Assembly (NCBI GenBank): GCA_963971225.1
Contig: OZ020269.1
Coordinates: forward strand, 97,640,040-97,704,039
DNA from: Melieria omissa
Taxonomy: Eukaryota > Arthropoda > Insecta > Diptera > Ulidiidae
Direction: 5' to 3'
Length of the DNA: 64,000 nucleotides
Numbering within the stretch: position 1 is the stretch's first letter; each line of letters starts with the position of its first letter. The notes under the pieces were generated by a model. It saw only the letters and a list, made by a program, of their open reading frames with translations. It was not told the DNA's origin and did not search any database. A program made the translations under genes and the position numbers. Below are positions 9,813-22,348 of the stretch, in pieces.

Positions 9813-12265
9813 CACGCATCCGTCGTTTGTGTCAATTTGACACAATTTTCGAATTCAAACTGTCATTGCGCATTTATTTTTTCACGAAATCGAATGAGAT
9901 TTTGGCTCAATGACTAATTTTCGACGAAATTTCGAAAAATCATATGCCCGAAGTTTTTACATGCCTAGGGGCGTGCCAACAAAAAAAGTTACGAAAGAGT
10001 CGCTAGTGTGTCAATTTGACACATATGAAAAAACGCCTACAATTTGTTTACGCGTCAGTTGTATTTCGTGTATTCAAGAAGTGTTTGGAAATTTTTTCAT
10101 TGCGCGTTTCTTGTAGTTCTCATTTACTTCTTATAAAAAGCGAATAAATAGACGAGTGTTTGTCAGCACGTGCCGAGTTCAGTTGTGTGTTTTGTTGTCG
10201 TGATCAAAAGTGGAAGTAGTTATAGGCCGAGTTATGGATTTTATATGGCATAGTGAGTTGTTGGCTGAGGATGAAGAATTTGATGAAAGTGATGACGAAG
10301 ACAGTGACTACGAACCAAATGAACTTGAAAATGACGCGTGTGATACAAGCAGTGAGAGTGAAGTTGACATCCTTGAGGAGGAAACAGACACTAATATGGC
10401 ATTGTTGTTGAAAGACAAGTCCATAAAATATTCATTGGAAGAGCCGAGCTGCATACGCCAAACAGTATCTTCATTTGGGATGACTTCAGGTGGCATATTA
10501 TGGTTTATTATTGTATGTTTTGTTGTTATTATATATCATATTTGGTTGCTTTAGGCCCGACTGTGTTCGCGTCATCACGCGTCATCGACCCTTTGTCTGC
10601 ATTTCTTTTGTTCATGGAGCCCATTGATCAAACTGTGATTGATATGACCAACTTATATGGCTCACGTAAATATGGAAGTAGCTGGAAGAAGGTTGATGTT
10701 TGCACGATGCGTGCGTACTATGGGATATTGCTGCTTGCTGGTGTATACCGGTCACATGGTGAATGTGTGACTGAGTTGTGGAACTCAAAAACTGGACGCC
10801 CAATATTCTCAGCGACAATGTCACTAGAGCGCTACAAAGAAATCACTCACTGTCTACGCTTTGACGATCGCGAAGAAAGAGGAAATACGCGCGCCCGCGA
10901 TAAATTAGCGCCGATTCGTGCCATATTTGAAAAATGGGCTAACCGACTAAAATTGGCATATAAACCAGGTGCAAATGTGACGGTAGATGAGCAATTGTTG
11001 CCTTATCGTGGTCGCTGTCCATTCACTCAATACCTGCCTTCGAAGCCTTGCAAATATGGCATCAAACATTGGGTGCTCTGTGATGCTGCAACATACTATG
11101 TTTATGCTATAGAGGTTTACATTGGTCGAAACCGTAATTGTGCTCCGGAGGTAAATCAGGCTGAACGGGTTGTTTTGCAACTCACAGACGGGCTGAATGG
11201 AAGGAATGTGACTTGCGACAATTTCTTTACATCTCATGGTCTTGCAGTGAAATTGAACCAACGGAAAATGACCATCGTTGGCACGATACGAAAAAATCGA
11301 AAGGAACTACCTCCACTATTACTCGACATGAAAACTCAACCACTGTACCATTCGAAATTTGCATTCAACCACGATCTTGGTTCCACTTTGGTTTCTTATG
11401 TCACAAAGAGACGTCGCTTCGTAACTTTGCTGAGCACTATGCACAAGGGAAAACAAGTGACTGAGAACGACGTTCAAAAGAAACCAGAGATAATAAATTT
11501 CTATAATGCAACGAAATGTGGCGTGGACATAATGGACGAGATGGTGGGGACCTATCGCTGCAAGCGCAAAGTAAATCGATGGCCCGTTGCAGTCTTTTGT
11601 AACATGCTCGACATCACGGCGTTGAATGCATTTGTGCTATTCATCGATTTGAATCCACTATGGAATTATGCCAAAAAGAACTTTCGTAGACGACTGTTTT
11701 TGCTCGAACTGGGCCATTCGCTTGTGGTACCACAGGTGGAGCAGCGAGAACGCACACCCAGAAGTGAGTCTGTCAAGACGGTGGTAAATCAAATTCGTGG
11801 TGTTCCACCATCATCACAACAGCTTCCGGAAACACCTGGACCATCGCTGCACCGCTTGGCGCATCATACGCCGTCTAAGAAGCGCGCGAGGTGTCACATA
11901 TGTCCGCAAGTGCGGAATGCCAATATTCATTCCGTCGAATGCTACAAATGCAAAAAGAAAGTTTGTCCGGAGCACCGTTTCATTATATGCGAAACATTTG
12001 AAGCGCAATAAATGATCTAATTCCACTCAATTCTCATTCATTTTTTGGCATTGTATAACAATTAAATTATTAAAACATACTGAAAAACAAATTAAACTAT
12101 GTCTATTTCTTTCTGCATATATTGCGTCAAGCAAAACACAAACAAAAATAAACTTCCCCTCCCTTTTCCTTTTTAACTACAACGTTGTATTGATATTTTT
12201 TGATGTTGTGTCAAATTGACACACAAACGACTCTTTCGTAACTTTTTGTTAACGACGGATGCGTG
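9813..12265 (+). mobile_element. Complete piggyBac-like transposon
   Basis: Target duplications TTAA lie at 9809-9812 and 12266-12269. The inverted ends read CACGCATCCGTCGTT. The element is 2453 bp, close to the size of canonical piggyBac. Subterminal regions share a further inverted block (AAAAAGTTACGAAAGAGTCG, about 9984-10003, inverted near 12226-12245). They also carry copies of a 15-bp near-palindrome GTGTCAATTTGACAC (9829, 10007, and inverted at 12208). With an apparently intact transposase gene inside, it may be autonomous. Confidence 0.9.
10210..12011 (+). CDS. piggyBac-like transposase, two exons, apparently intact
   Basis: Exon 1 (10210-10489) and exon 2 (10555-12011) join through a 65-bp intron (CAG|GTGGCA ... 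CTTTAG|GCC). They restore one frame of 578 aa, close to the 594 aa of canonical piggyBac. The N-terminal about 75 residues are strongly acidic (Asp/Glu/Ser-rich). The catalytic aspartates are all present: D238 in TVDEQL, D315 in TCDNFF and D418 (with D421) in GVDIMDEM. The C-terminus is a Cys/His domain (C540, C543, C556, C559, C564, H567, C572), which in this family binds the element ends. A second in-frame ATG at 10234 could also serve as start. If the intron is kept, exon 1 reads on for 20 more residues into a hydrophobic tail and stops at 10552-10554. The enzyme excises and inserts the element at TTAA. Confidence 0.88.
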
Positions 12266-12309
12266 TTAAAAGAATAATAAAAAAAAAATTTTGGCGAAAC
12301 TAATTTGTT

Positions 12310-12560
12310 TTTTTAATAGTCTCGTTTACGCTCAATACAGAGATTTGTATGATCTAAAAACATGTCTAAAGAGTAGTTTAGTTCGTCGACCAAAATGTCC
12401 TTTAGGATGTCGGTACAAGCCTTTTGGATGGTTTCTACGTTCTCAAAACGCTTTTTTTCATCGGCAAATGCATTTTTTGAAAAGGTGAATGTCGCACGGT
12501 GCCGCATCAGGTAAAAACGAGGAGAGGCAAGTGTCGATAGATGAGATGGCATCCTTCGAT
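12310..12560 (-). pseudogene. mariner transposase C-terminal remnant
   Basis: The - strand frame reads KKRFENVETIQKACTDILKD..., then LDHTNLCIERKRDY, a typical mariner C-terminus. Just upstream (12483-12505) lies the GTCGCACGGTGCCGCATCAGG block, the inverse of the SPDLAPCDF codons. No N-terminal part or terminal repeats were seen. The same protein segment is the unit of the tandem array at 25572-26373. Confidence 0.7.
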
Positions 12561-12829
12561 AGCCGAATGTTCAGTTAAAATGTGATAATTTTGGATTTGG
12601 ATTTTATGTAATTTTATGTAGTTTTTTTTACAAATTAATTGATACAGATAATAGGCATCGAAAAATTCATGACTTTATTCTTAGTGAATTTTTAAAAGCT
12701 CATAAGTCAGCAAAAAAATATTATACGAAAAAAAAATTAGGTGTACACATTCACGTCTACTAGAAGTATAACTGACCAGAATATAAACAAAATTCATTTT
12801 TTTGGGTTGTCCGCTTGACGTGAAATGGC

Positions 12830-13560
12830 CCCTTATAGTAATGAATTATATATATTTTCTGAAAGGCTGTGCAAATATCTTTTTCGCATTATTGTCAAAA
12901 CTTTGTCCAGTCTCCGTTGTTATTAGTTATAGCTTGGCATCTTTTGTCACAATTTTGGCTTATTTTTGAGTGAACTCTAAAGAAACCCCTCTCGAAATCC
13001 CTTTTTATGCCAAAATGAGCTGTTTTGTTGTTGATATTCTTTTTCTTCTAAGCTTTGGCTTCATTAAAGACCAAATATTTTCGATTGGGTTTGCATCTGG
13101 ACTTTGAGATGGCCAATTTAGTGTTTCCCCCCAAATTTTCTCTATCCCATTTCAGACGATTTTCCACATGTTTTTACCCAATAGCGATTTCGACATGGTA
13201 CTTCTATGAGGAATGCCCTATTTCAGAAGCCCGCGTCGGATAGTGGCCGTTGATACTTCGACTCTCTTCTGCGACAATGTTTCCTTCGCTTGCTTCAGAC
13301 TAAAAGTTGGAGTGTTATCAAACATCCGGACTACCGCCATATATGAGTGGTTCGTTTCCTGTCCCTCCGTGGTTCGTCCCCAACATTTTCGAACTCTATA
13401 AATCGACTGATCCACTTCCTCACAAATGAAACTAATGTTTTAGTGTATTTTTCGACTTGTGGAGGTTTCAATTTTGGACGCTTTGGCGGGTTTACCAAAA
13501 ACACTACTTCGAAGCGCTTCAAAAATATAGCACTAATTTTTAATTCTTGATCGTTCGGCG
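12830..13560 (-). pseudogene. Tc1-like transposase, internally deleted
   Basis: On the - strand a Tc1-type N-terminus is readable in two overlapping frames: KRFEVVFLVNPPKRPKL... and FSLKQAKETLSQ...VSTATIRRGL. A C-terminal block reads WPSQSPDANPIENIWSLMK and carries the third catalytic acid. The stretch that should hold the first two aspartates is missing, and several frame breaks are present. Terminal repeats could not be placed with confidence. Confidence 0.75.
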
Positions 13561-13689
13561 AAAACTTGTACCCAACTAAGAAAACAGAAACACACGCGAA
13601 AACGGTATTTTAATATAGAAGATGATCTGATATTAAAACCATGCCAAACTTCTACAGTTAAAAAGGTATGGCCAACACTTGTTTTTGAA

Positions 13690-16205
13690 ACGCACTGTAA
13701 CACTTAAATGTTGGGTTAAAAAAACCCCATTCTTCGGATATTACATGTAACCTGAAGTGATCCTCCTTGGTTAAATTGCTACTTGAGTCACTGCTGTCAC
13801 TGATCTGCCACATTGGGACAACTACCACCATTTGCTCTCTTTTGCTTATTAAGTATCTAACTTCTTCAAACATTTCATTTTAGCAAATTTTTCAACTGGA
13901 AAAATACTGACTGTCTTTTTTTATGATAAATTGCTTCTGTAGCATCAACAGCTGTTTGACTCTCCTAAGAACTTGAGATTTGTTAATTGGTATTATTTTG
14001 TATTTAAGGTGCGACTTATTGATTTATTTTACAAAGTTGTGTATATTTTTTAAACATTTAATCTAATACACAAACATTCATGTTTTTAAATAAAACTATT
14101 CATACTTCAACAGATTAGGCATTCAATATTTTCGTGTTAAAACTTAAAACAAAAATTTTTTGATCAGATATTTTTGTGTCCTGTTGTGCTTTGCAACTGA
14201 ACACACAAAAAGCTTTCAAAAACCGTACTGTATTAGGACAACTCGTACGGTTGGTAACCCTGCTAGAAATTCACCTAATACCTGTGATTCCTAAGACGTA
14301 ACTTGATGCGAACCTTGAAATAAAACTTGTTTGGAAAAAGATGTCAACAATTTTCCAGTTTTTTTAGGTATTCAGTCGTCCCTTTGTTTCACGATTGTTT
14401 CTGCCAAAACATCGACAAATTTCCAAATAATTCCTCCCAAACAATACACAATCATACACACATATATACAAACTGTATATATATACAAGTTTTACTGTTA
14501 ATAAACCCTTCTTACGACCCGAAAGTATGCATGTCAGCAAAATATAATTTGTACACTTTTAATAAAAACAAAAAAAACAAAACACCAAACACATTTCACT
14601 CGCAGCGGTAAAAACCTGAAATATTTGCAGCAAAGGTTCATGGCACTTTGTTTTTGAAGAAAAACTTTTACTCATCATATCCAAAAATTTACGACTTTTT
14701 TATTACACTTTTCCACGAGACTATCAACTCGCAAAACAACAACAACAACTCGAGCATTTGGTTGTGCCAGTGCCTGATAGCACGTAATGGAGGCGTCAGG
14801 ATACGCGGACGCCCTCGGTTTCCGACCAACAACGGCGCAGAGCAAATGACTGAACGCTCCCATATGCATAGCGCGCGGGGCAACGGGCGCCAGCTAAGCC
14901 GTGCGATAAAACTGCTCGACTGCCGACGAGCAGCAGCGGCGGCGAGCACTGGTGAGCTGTGCTGCTCGTCGAGGGCGTAGCGCCCATAAAGTAGGAAATT
15001 TATGCGACCCTCCCCACCGCCACACCAACTTGTGGGTAGCTGTTGAGGTGTGAATAGCTCCCCGGGTTTCTATTTTTCTGATGAACTTACGACCAGTGCT
15101 TGAAGCCTCGGCTGCAAAAGCGTAGAAAGTGCGAGCAAGTTTGAGAAAATTGTTTTTATTTTGTGTGGTGTTGTTGGCAGGTTTTAATCTCGTCCATGAT
15201 ACCCGGTGCAGATGACAATGGTGGCGGCAAAGATGGACTGCGTGCTGTGTTACGGCCACACTTCCCGAGCCGGCGAGCTGAGAAGCGTAATGCGGTTTTT
15301 ATAGTTTTATTTGCTTCCAACCCCCGTGCAGCGCGCAACATTACCACATGAATAGTTCCGCTCGCTGGTCGGAAAACAGGAGCGCGTACATTGCAGTGCC
15401 GATTGCCATAAAAATCCTTTTTGTTTAGTTCCCACACCCGACGCACAGCGAAGCACTAAAAGCAGAAGCAGCAGCAACAGAATTGTTTCTACGAAGGGTG
15501 GTAATTCCTACCCAACCCAGAGTTGGTACGCCAGTCAAGTCGTCACTCAATGCCGCACAATGCGGCCCACAATGCGAATAAGCGTTGACGTTGACGACAA
15601 CAGCAACAGCGACGACGTCGACGACGCGTCGTTGTCGCGCTGCGCTCCTCGACATTTATTGATGCCATAAACTTGAAGATTTATGGTACGTCGCCCCGCG
15701 TCCTATGCGCCCTTCGAATGGTGCCGTCTGATACCCTCGACCTGAGCATAAGCGCGACACTCAGCCCACTGTGCGCTGTACAAAGCCATCCTCAACCACA
15801 ATACACCAACCACCCGATCTGAATTTAAACTGAAATTCGTCAACGAATCGGTCAGATGTCATGATTTGTTATATTCACAATGAAAAAATACCAAATTAAC
15901 AGCACAAAAGGGAGACACAATAAATTTCAGGTACTGCGAATATGTTGAGAAATAAAAGAATTGTTTGAAGAAAAAAATTTATTTTATTCAAAAAGTCACT
16001 GACTTATCAAACTGCCCTCGTGTATACGAATTTGAACTGATAATGAGCAGGAAATCTGTTGTTCTCACCTCTATGACGGAATATGTATAAACGAATCTAT
16101 TTTTGAAAAGAAAAAGGCTAACTCGACATAAGAATTTGAAATTATTTTCGAAAATTGGTCTTATAAATATTTGAATTATAATACTCTGCGACAAAAAACC
16201 ACTTA
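13690..16205. other. Intergenic DNA with a GC-richer core at about 14700-15660
   Basis: The 14700-15660 stretch is clearly richer in G+C than its surroundings and yields open frames on both strands. I recognise no protein family or consistent splice structure in it. It may be a conserved regulatory region or an unrecognised exon or promoter. The rest is AT-rich with nothing supported. Confidence 0.3.
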
Positions 16206-17142
16206 CCTTGTGACCGAAAAGTTTCCGGAAATTTTAAATAAAAAGCAAAATTCTTAATCTTCATCAATATTTATTTTATCTCCTTCAAAATATGCTCCAT
16301 TAGAAGCGATACACATATGCCAACGTTTCTTCCAATCATCAAAACATTTTTTATAGGCGCTTTCCGGTATGGCTTTGAGTTTCCTCTGTTTTACGTCTTC
16401 TATGGATTCAAAACGCGTTCCTCTGAGTGGTAATTTGAGTTTGGGAAACAGGAAAAAATCACACGGTGCAAGATCAGGTGAATACGGTGGCTGTTCGATG
16501 GTATTTATTGAATGTTTGGCCTTAAAATCGTTGATAATTTTGGCTCGGTGCGAGGGAGCATTATCGTCATGAAAAATCCATGAATTATCCTACCACAATT
16601 GAGGCCGTTTACGGCGGATATTTTTACGCAAACGTCTTAAAACAGTCAAATAATACTCTTTACCGACTGTTAGTCCTTCAGGGACGAATTCATGATGCAC
16701 CACACCACGAATTTCGAAGAAAACAATCAGCATTACCTTGATTTTCGAACGACTTTGGCGTGGTTTTTTCGGTTTCGGCTCGTCTTTTCCTCTCCATTCC
16801 GATGATTGTTGGCTTGTTTGCATGTCGTACTCGTAGACCCATGTCTCGTCACCAGTTATGATGCGTTCCATGAAAGTTGGATCGGAATTGGCACGATCAA
16901 GCACGTCCAAAGAGACCTGTTCACGGTACTCATTTTGAAGAAAATTCTCAACAAAATCGCTACGAACTACTGAGGTGAACTGGTTTCAACAGCTGCCGTA
17001 AACAAACTGTCTGACAGATCGCGCTCATTTTTGGCATAGTAATTAAGGACAGTGCTACCAACCTACAGAAACTTAAAATATCGAAAAATATACAGCGCGC
17101 GAATTTTAAATGAGAATTTCCGGAAACTTTTCGGTCACAATG
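16206..17142 (-). mobile_element. Internally deleted mariner, 937 bp
   Basis: Inverted terminal repeats share TTGTGACCGAAAAGTTTCC and run on to about 28 bp. TA flanks lie at 16204-16205 and 17143-17144. The element is shorter than an intact mariner because the N-terminal coding part is deleted. Confidence 0.9.
16254..16940 (-). pseudogene. mariner DD34D transposase lacking the N-terminus, one in-frame stop
   Basis: The - strand frame runs from ENFLQNEYREQVSLDVLD to GDKINIDED, with the stop at 16254-16256. It includes GDETWVYEYD, HDDNAPSH and PYSPDLAPCDFFLFP, so all three catalytic aspartates are visible. One TAG interrupts the frame between RPQLW and DNSWIF. The N-terminal DNA-binding domain is missing, leaving only a few out-of-frame codons near 17030. 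It is a recent but dead derivative. Confidence 0.85.
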
Positions 17143-17180
17143 TATGTCGAGAACCATCCAAAAGATTACACCGTGCGATA

Positions 17181-17720
17181 ACAAATTTTACACACGAAAA
17201 AATTTATATACTCTCGAAACTAGGGGCCAAATGTAGTAAAACTGCGTTTTTAGTTTTTCTCTCTGACGTCAGGATTTTTTTAAAAGGACTTTATAATTTC
17301 AAGGACATGATTATTGCAAAAATTTAGAGCATTCTAGAACAACAATATGGGTATCAAATGAAAGAGAAAAATCCTTAGAATATTATAAAATTTAATGTTT
17401 TGGTGCAAAAGAACGAAAAGGTATTAAAAATGTCCTTTTAAAACTTTATCCTTGAATATCCTTGCAAATTTCTCATAGTTTTATTTGAAAAAAATATATC
17501 TTAAGGACTAATATGTACACTACCACATACTTGAATTTCCTTCTTCTATCTTTATTAGTTTATAAAAAATGTAATACCTCTCTTTAAAGTCCTTGAAATT
17601 TCAAAGCCCTTCTAAAAAACATCCTGCCGTCAGAGAGAAAAACTATTGTAAAAACGCGGTTTTTCTACATTTGGCGCCTAGTTTCGCAAATATATCGATT
17701 TTTCCGTGTGTTTTGAAATT
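17181..17720. mobile_element. Foldback element with about 125-bp inverted arms
   Basis: The left arm (CACACGAAAAAATTTATA... from about 17191) matches the inverse of the right arm ending CGTGTG at about 17705-17710. Shared blocks include CGAAACTAG, GCCAAATGTAG and TTTTTCTCTCTGACG. A related left half, without its partner arm, is at 31950-32290. No coding frame is present. Confidence 0.65.
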
Positions 17721-17804
17721 TTTTTTTTATTTTCGTCGGACGGTGAAACTAGAAGTCATTCATCATTTTCTGATCCGATTTCGTTTTGAAGGACTTTAAA
17801 ATGC

Positions 17805-18290
17805 TAAGAGCACACAAATTTCAAAGAATTAGTCAATTTCAAAGAATTATTTCAAAGAATTAATAGAAGCAGTTGTGCTATAATGAAGATATGGATATCA
17901 AAGGAAAGAGGAAACCTGTTGCTTTTCGACTACTTTTTCTATTTTGAACTTTCGGAATCAAAACTTATCAGAACAGGCCTTTCAAACATGTATTGTTCGA
18001 TATGGTTGAAGTTTTTTAACAAATCCTTTTGGAAAAAATTAATTTTTTAGAAATTTTAATTATTAATTAATTAATTTTAATTACTTTTTTTAATTTTAAG
18101 AGCATACAAATTTCAAAGAATATACTTAAATATTTGCAATTGTGCTATAATAAAGATATGGATATCAAATGAAAGAGGAAACTTGTTGCCTTTCGACTAT
18201 TTTCATTTTTTCTACTCTATTCTTTTTTCTATTTTTATTATATTCCTTTCTACTTTGATTTTTCGAAATCAAAACATGTCAGAACAAATG
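17805..18290. repeat. Tandem direct duplication of about 260-290 bp
   Basis: Blocks such as GCTATAATGAAGATATGG ATATCAAA..GAAAGAGGAAAC..GTTGC occur at about 17875 and again at about 18138 with small differences. Each is preceded by a CACAAATTTCAAAGAAT-type stretch. The ATCAAATGAAAGAG phrase also occurs in the neighbouring foldback element, so this is probably related repeat material. Confidence 0.55.
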
Positions 18291-18299
18291 TCAAATATA

Positions 18300-20340
18300 T
18301 ATTCCCTTTCAAATATATATTCAGGGACCGTAAATAACACTACTCGAAAAAAATGGGTTCATCGCATGCTTCTAAAAACAAAAGTATTTTTTAGACTAAT
18401 CTTCGGCGGCTGAACACGAAACTGAAAATCCAAACATTTTCTTAAGAAGTGTTTTCGAAAAATCTTCGAAAAACAATCTTCCCCTCTTATTTCAGTTATG
18501 ACCACATATCTCGTAAACCAACCATCCGGCTAAAAGAATTGGCCCATCCTTCAGCAAGTAAGTAACTAACCTTTCCAACGATATATAGATTGTCCAAATC
18601 AGAAGAGATTTGGGTAAGTTACTAACGATGAAAGTTGTAAAAAAGTGAAATTTTCGACCAATTTCAAAAATTATACATTTTCGAATGTTATTCTTTGATA
18701 ACATTGAATTTTTTTTAACAATTTTTTTTTTTAATAATAAATTTTTTAGATCTTGGTCAGTAGTATCAATATCAGCCAGTAATCAAGACCTTATTAATTT
18801 AATAATAATTTTAAAAATTTATTTCTTGTATCTTTATTGGTTTAGAGTTAAGAAAAACATAAGATTTCTCTACCCCTAAGCAAGAATTAAGTGTGGAAGA
18901 GTTAATGAAAAGAGTTTAAAAAATAAGATTTCCTTACCCTTAAGCAAGAATTAAGTATGGAATAGGCATTGACTTGTTTTGTCTATAAAATTCAATTATT
19001 TAAATTATTCAACTACAATTCATTGATTATTGTTTTCTTACTCCTCTACTTAAATCAATTCCCTTCAATTCGCTTCAATTTGTGACTCAATATCCTTTAA
19101 TAACCCTCGACCCTAACAACTTCCTACACTAATTTAAAATCAGCATACAATTTTATTCAAATCCTTCAGTTTCAATCACTTACTTACCTTCATCACCTCA
19201 GGTGCCATGATCCGTAAATGCGACTGCAATCATCTTAGGCACTGCACCACATCAATTTAACTCCACAGTAGGTGCACCTCACACCATGCCTACTCCTTCA
19301 CCAGACTGCTGTGAATGTGAATTTTATTCAAGTAAGCTCAGCACAATGCTCCTGTATTTGTCACATACTTGTACAACCATTATGCCTTCATATCCTGCTC
19401 CTGCTCGTTCGCTGCATCTTCCGCAATCTGCCCGCTCGCGATTTTAATGAAAAACCAACAGCAGCATCGCAATTACGCGCGTTAATTTATTCAAATTGGT
19501 TACATTCGCGATTTCGCGTTATTTACAAAAACTGCAAGTAGAGAGAGAACAGAGTTTCATGACATTTTCACATTTAAAAAAATAAAAAAAACGAACGCTC
19601 CCTACTTCGTCAATTTTGCACCGAAGTAGTCATTGCTGCACAGCTGCTGCAAGTCAGCAGAGTCATCTGGCCTACGTGTGAATGCTGCAAATCGAGCAAA
19701 AATTGTGTGGTAGGGAAAAATCATGGCGATGAACGACGAACTGTTTGCACCCTCGATAGATTAACTGGTTCGTATGTACTGTAACTGTACATCGTACTAG
19801 AAGTGATATATAGATATTGTTCACACTATTCGTGGTACAAGTTCATCTTTCTTTATATTTTATTATGACGATATAGAACAGATGACTGAACAGATTAATG
19901 GTAAAAAAAGAAACAGAAACTCGTGCAGCTTGTCCAATCCCCAGGTTATCCAAATTGGATTGTGCCCAAAATTTTGTGCTCGCTATGTAAAACTAAGGAA
20001 ACTAATGAAGAGCTTCGGAATTAAATAAGAAGACGGCAAGTACGTCGATCAATGATGAATGTATGATTGATGTGAAAAATCAAAAACTATGAACAGAAGA
20101 ACGAAATAACTTATGAATGAACTAAACTTGATGTATGAATCATACGAATTCCCGACAGCATAATCAGTAAATATTTTGCTGGTGATAGCTAGAATGAATT
20201 AATGAATCAATGATCATTAAAACCGCTGATCTTTAAAGCCAAAGACTAAGTACAAAAAATTTGGATAACTTTTTTATAAATAAATGTGTAGGTGAATGCA
20301 TGAGTGGGGATTAAAATAAAAAAACATTGAGAAATTAGTT
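18300..20340. other. AT-rich intergenic DNA
   Basis: No gene, RNA or clear repeat boundary was recognised. Two similar phrases around AAGATTTC..TACCCCTAAGCAAGAATTAAGT (18860 and 18926) form a short local duplication. Confidence 0.35.
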
Positions 20341-20424
20341 GACTATATGTTAGGTTACGTTAGGTTAAGTAAGCCGTATGGACGATGAAGCTCCGGCGAA
20401 AAAGGTATTCGATGGGTAGTTGGA

Positions 20425-20570
20425 GGTCAACGGCGAAGAAAGATCCCTTGTCTCCGGTGGAAGGGCCAAATTGAGGACGCCCTAACTTATCTTAGTGAGA
20501 CCAACTGGAGTAGGCGCGGGTAAAGCAGGGGCGCCTGGGGAGAACTTTTGCAACAGGTCATAACCCGGTA
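20425..20570 (+). pseudogene. Non-LTR retrotransposon ORF2 fragment
   Basis: The + frame reads RWKGQIEDALTYLSETNWSR, a stop, then SRGAWGELLQQV. This matches the style of the extreme C-terminus of RTE/CR1/jockey-type ORF2 proteins. It is a short dead remnant and may belong with the inverted tail fragment at 20637-20800. Confidence 0.4.
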
Positions 20571-20636
20571 ATGGGTTGTTGTTATGGCCAGTTAAGTAAG
20601 CTAGTGAGGTTAAGTTAGCTAGCTGTTGAGTCCCTA

Positions 20637-20831
20637 GCGATACCATTTGGAGCTCCTTAGTGTTGCGGATCGACGTAACAGTGATGAATCAAACATTTGG
20701 TGTTCCTCTTCTAACTCAGAAAAGAACTGAGTAAGTCGTAGTCTTGAGATGATCGGTCTCGAGCAAAGAATGTACTTCAGGGTTTCCTTGGCACAATTTT
20801 CTTTGTATTTAATGCATTTATCTGACTCCAT
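20637..20831 (-). pseudogene. Non-LTR retrotransposon tail fragment
   Basis: The - strand frame reads AKETLKYILCSRPIISRLRL, then SELEEEHQMFD and LLRRSATLRSSKWYR. It is homologous to the + strand remnant at 2682-2886 and better preserved than it. The H/C and P..SRLRL pattern is typical of insect non-LTR ORF2 C-termini. Confidence 0.5.
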
Positions 20832-21766
20832 TAGACCTATATTTCGCGCGTGAGCCGTTGTTAAGCAATGATCTGTAGTATGCCCATACTATATGTTATA
20901 TGACTATATGTTTTAGTTATGATTAATCAATTAATGATGAGTAAAATGAGTAACTTGACGCATGAGTTTTAAAATGTTGTATACTCTCGTCAATTTAAGA
21001 ACCAACCGACAGTAAATGAAACAACAACAACAATCAAATAAAGACGAGCTTATAGATGTACTGAAGTAACAAATTAGTAAATTATGAAATGCCTTAAATA
21101 CTCATCGATCAAAGAAACCCTCGACAATGAATGAACCAAATATACAAAGGTGAACTTCAAGACGACCTGACCTGGGAATGAGTGTTTAAGGTTTAACACT
21201 GCTTAGGGATTTGAGAAAAATCAATAGATTTTTGGTTTAAACAATATTTCAGAGTCTTAAAAACAAATGTGATATTGTTTTTGAATTCGGGGATATTGCT
21301 CCTATAGTGAAAATCAAATTTTTAAAGGTCCAATTCTCAATTTTATCAAAGTTCCTAAAACGCGAGCTGAGCAAGATTGAAATTTTAAATAAATTTTTTT
21401 CGAAACCTTTTCTGCCAACTCGGACGGCAGATTACTTGAATATTGTAGGAACCGTGCTGGTAATTTTTTTCAGCAAAATCATCAGTCTGTATTGCAGTTC
21501 AAACTTCTTTCAGAGCTGGCTTTGCCATAACCGGCAACAAGAAGCACTACAGATCAATGATCAAATTATTATGGCCTAAATTGAATGATACTGAAAAACT
21601 GAATGATACTAAACTGAATGATACGAATATGAACAACAATAACAATGTAGATGATTCCAACAGGCCGAAAGTCCGTACTTCACAGTAGATGCCACAATGG
21701 GTATTCTGCACCAATCATTTCTTTCGTAAACTGGCCACCGAGATCGTGCGATTTGATATCTTTATA

Positions 21767-22314
21767 CTACGTTTACATTGAGCCCAAATGCGTAGTTTGA
21801 GATGAGTCATTTCAAAGTGTTTACATTGCCTCATTCGCATTGCATTTGCATTTTGTTTGGCAGCTAATGTCAAATGCTCAATGCTCATGTCCTCTTGCCG
21901 CAGCACATAGATCAGCGCCTCCGGCTACTGACTAAGGAATTCGTTGTTTTTTTGCTGCCTCTATGTTCTACACATTGTAATATTTGATTAAAAATATACC
22001 ACATACCTTACATGCTAAGCATATTCTACATATTTGAAGCAGACGAAAATTTCCATTCAAAATTTCCATTTTGATCATTGTCTTTTTTTTTGATTTTGAA
22101 CTGTCAAAAAGAACAAAAGCTTTTGAAGCTTTTGAAAGAGGTTTCATTTTGTGATGCGTTCGATAAAATTGGTCATGTTTTATCGCATTTGCTTCGTCGT
22201 TTTGTTGAAATAAGTCATTTCGTCGATTTGAACTTGTATGGGGAAATGCGTGATTTGGCTTCGCATTTGAGAATTTTTGCCCAAATCACGCATTTGGGCT
22301 CAATGTAAACGTAG
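21767..22314. mobile_element. TA-flanked MITE, 548 bp
   Basis: Inverted ends start CTACGTTTACATTGAGCC and share about 28 bp. TA lies on both sides (21765-21766 and 22315-22316). Inside, CATTTG/CAAATG words recur next to both ends. No coding frame is present, so it is probably a non-autonomous Tc1/mariner-superfamily element. Confidence 0.75.
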
Positions 22315-22348
22315 TATTAGACTTTTTCCTCTAAAACTATCTTAAATC

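Noticed and set aside
10500..10554. Start of the piggyBac transposase at the ATG at 10500
   Set aside because: That ATG lies inside the predicted intron. Splicing 10489 to 10555 restores an acidic N-terminus in frame and gives the expected length.
14648..15446. Overlapping open frames in the GC-richer block
   Set aside because: Frames on both strands are similar in length and lack domains, as expected from raised G+C. No splice-consistent model could be built.
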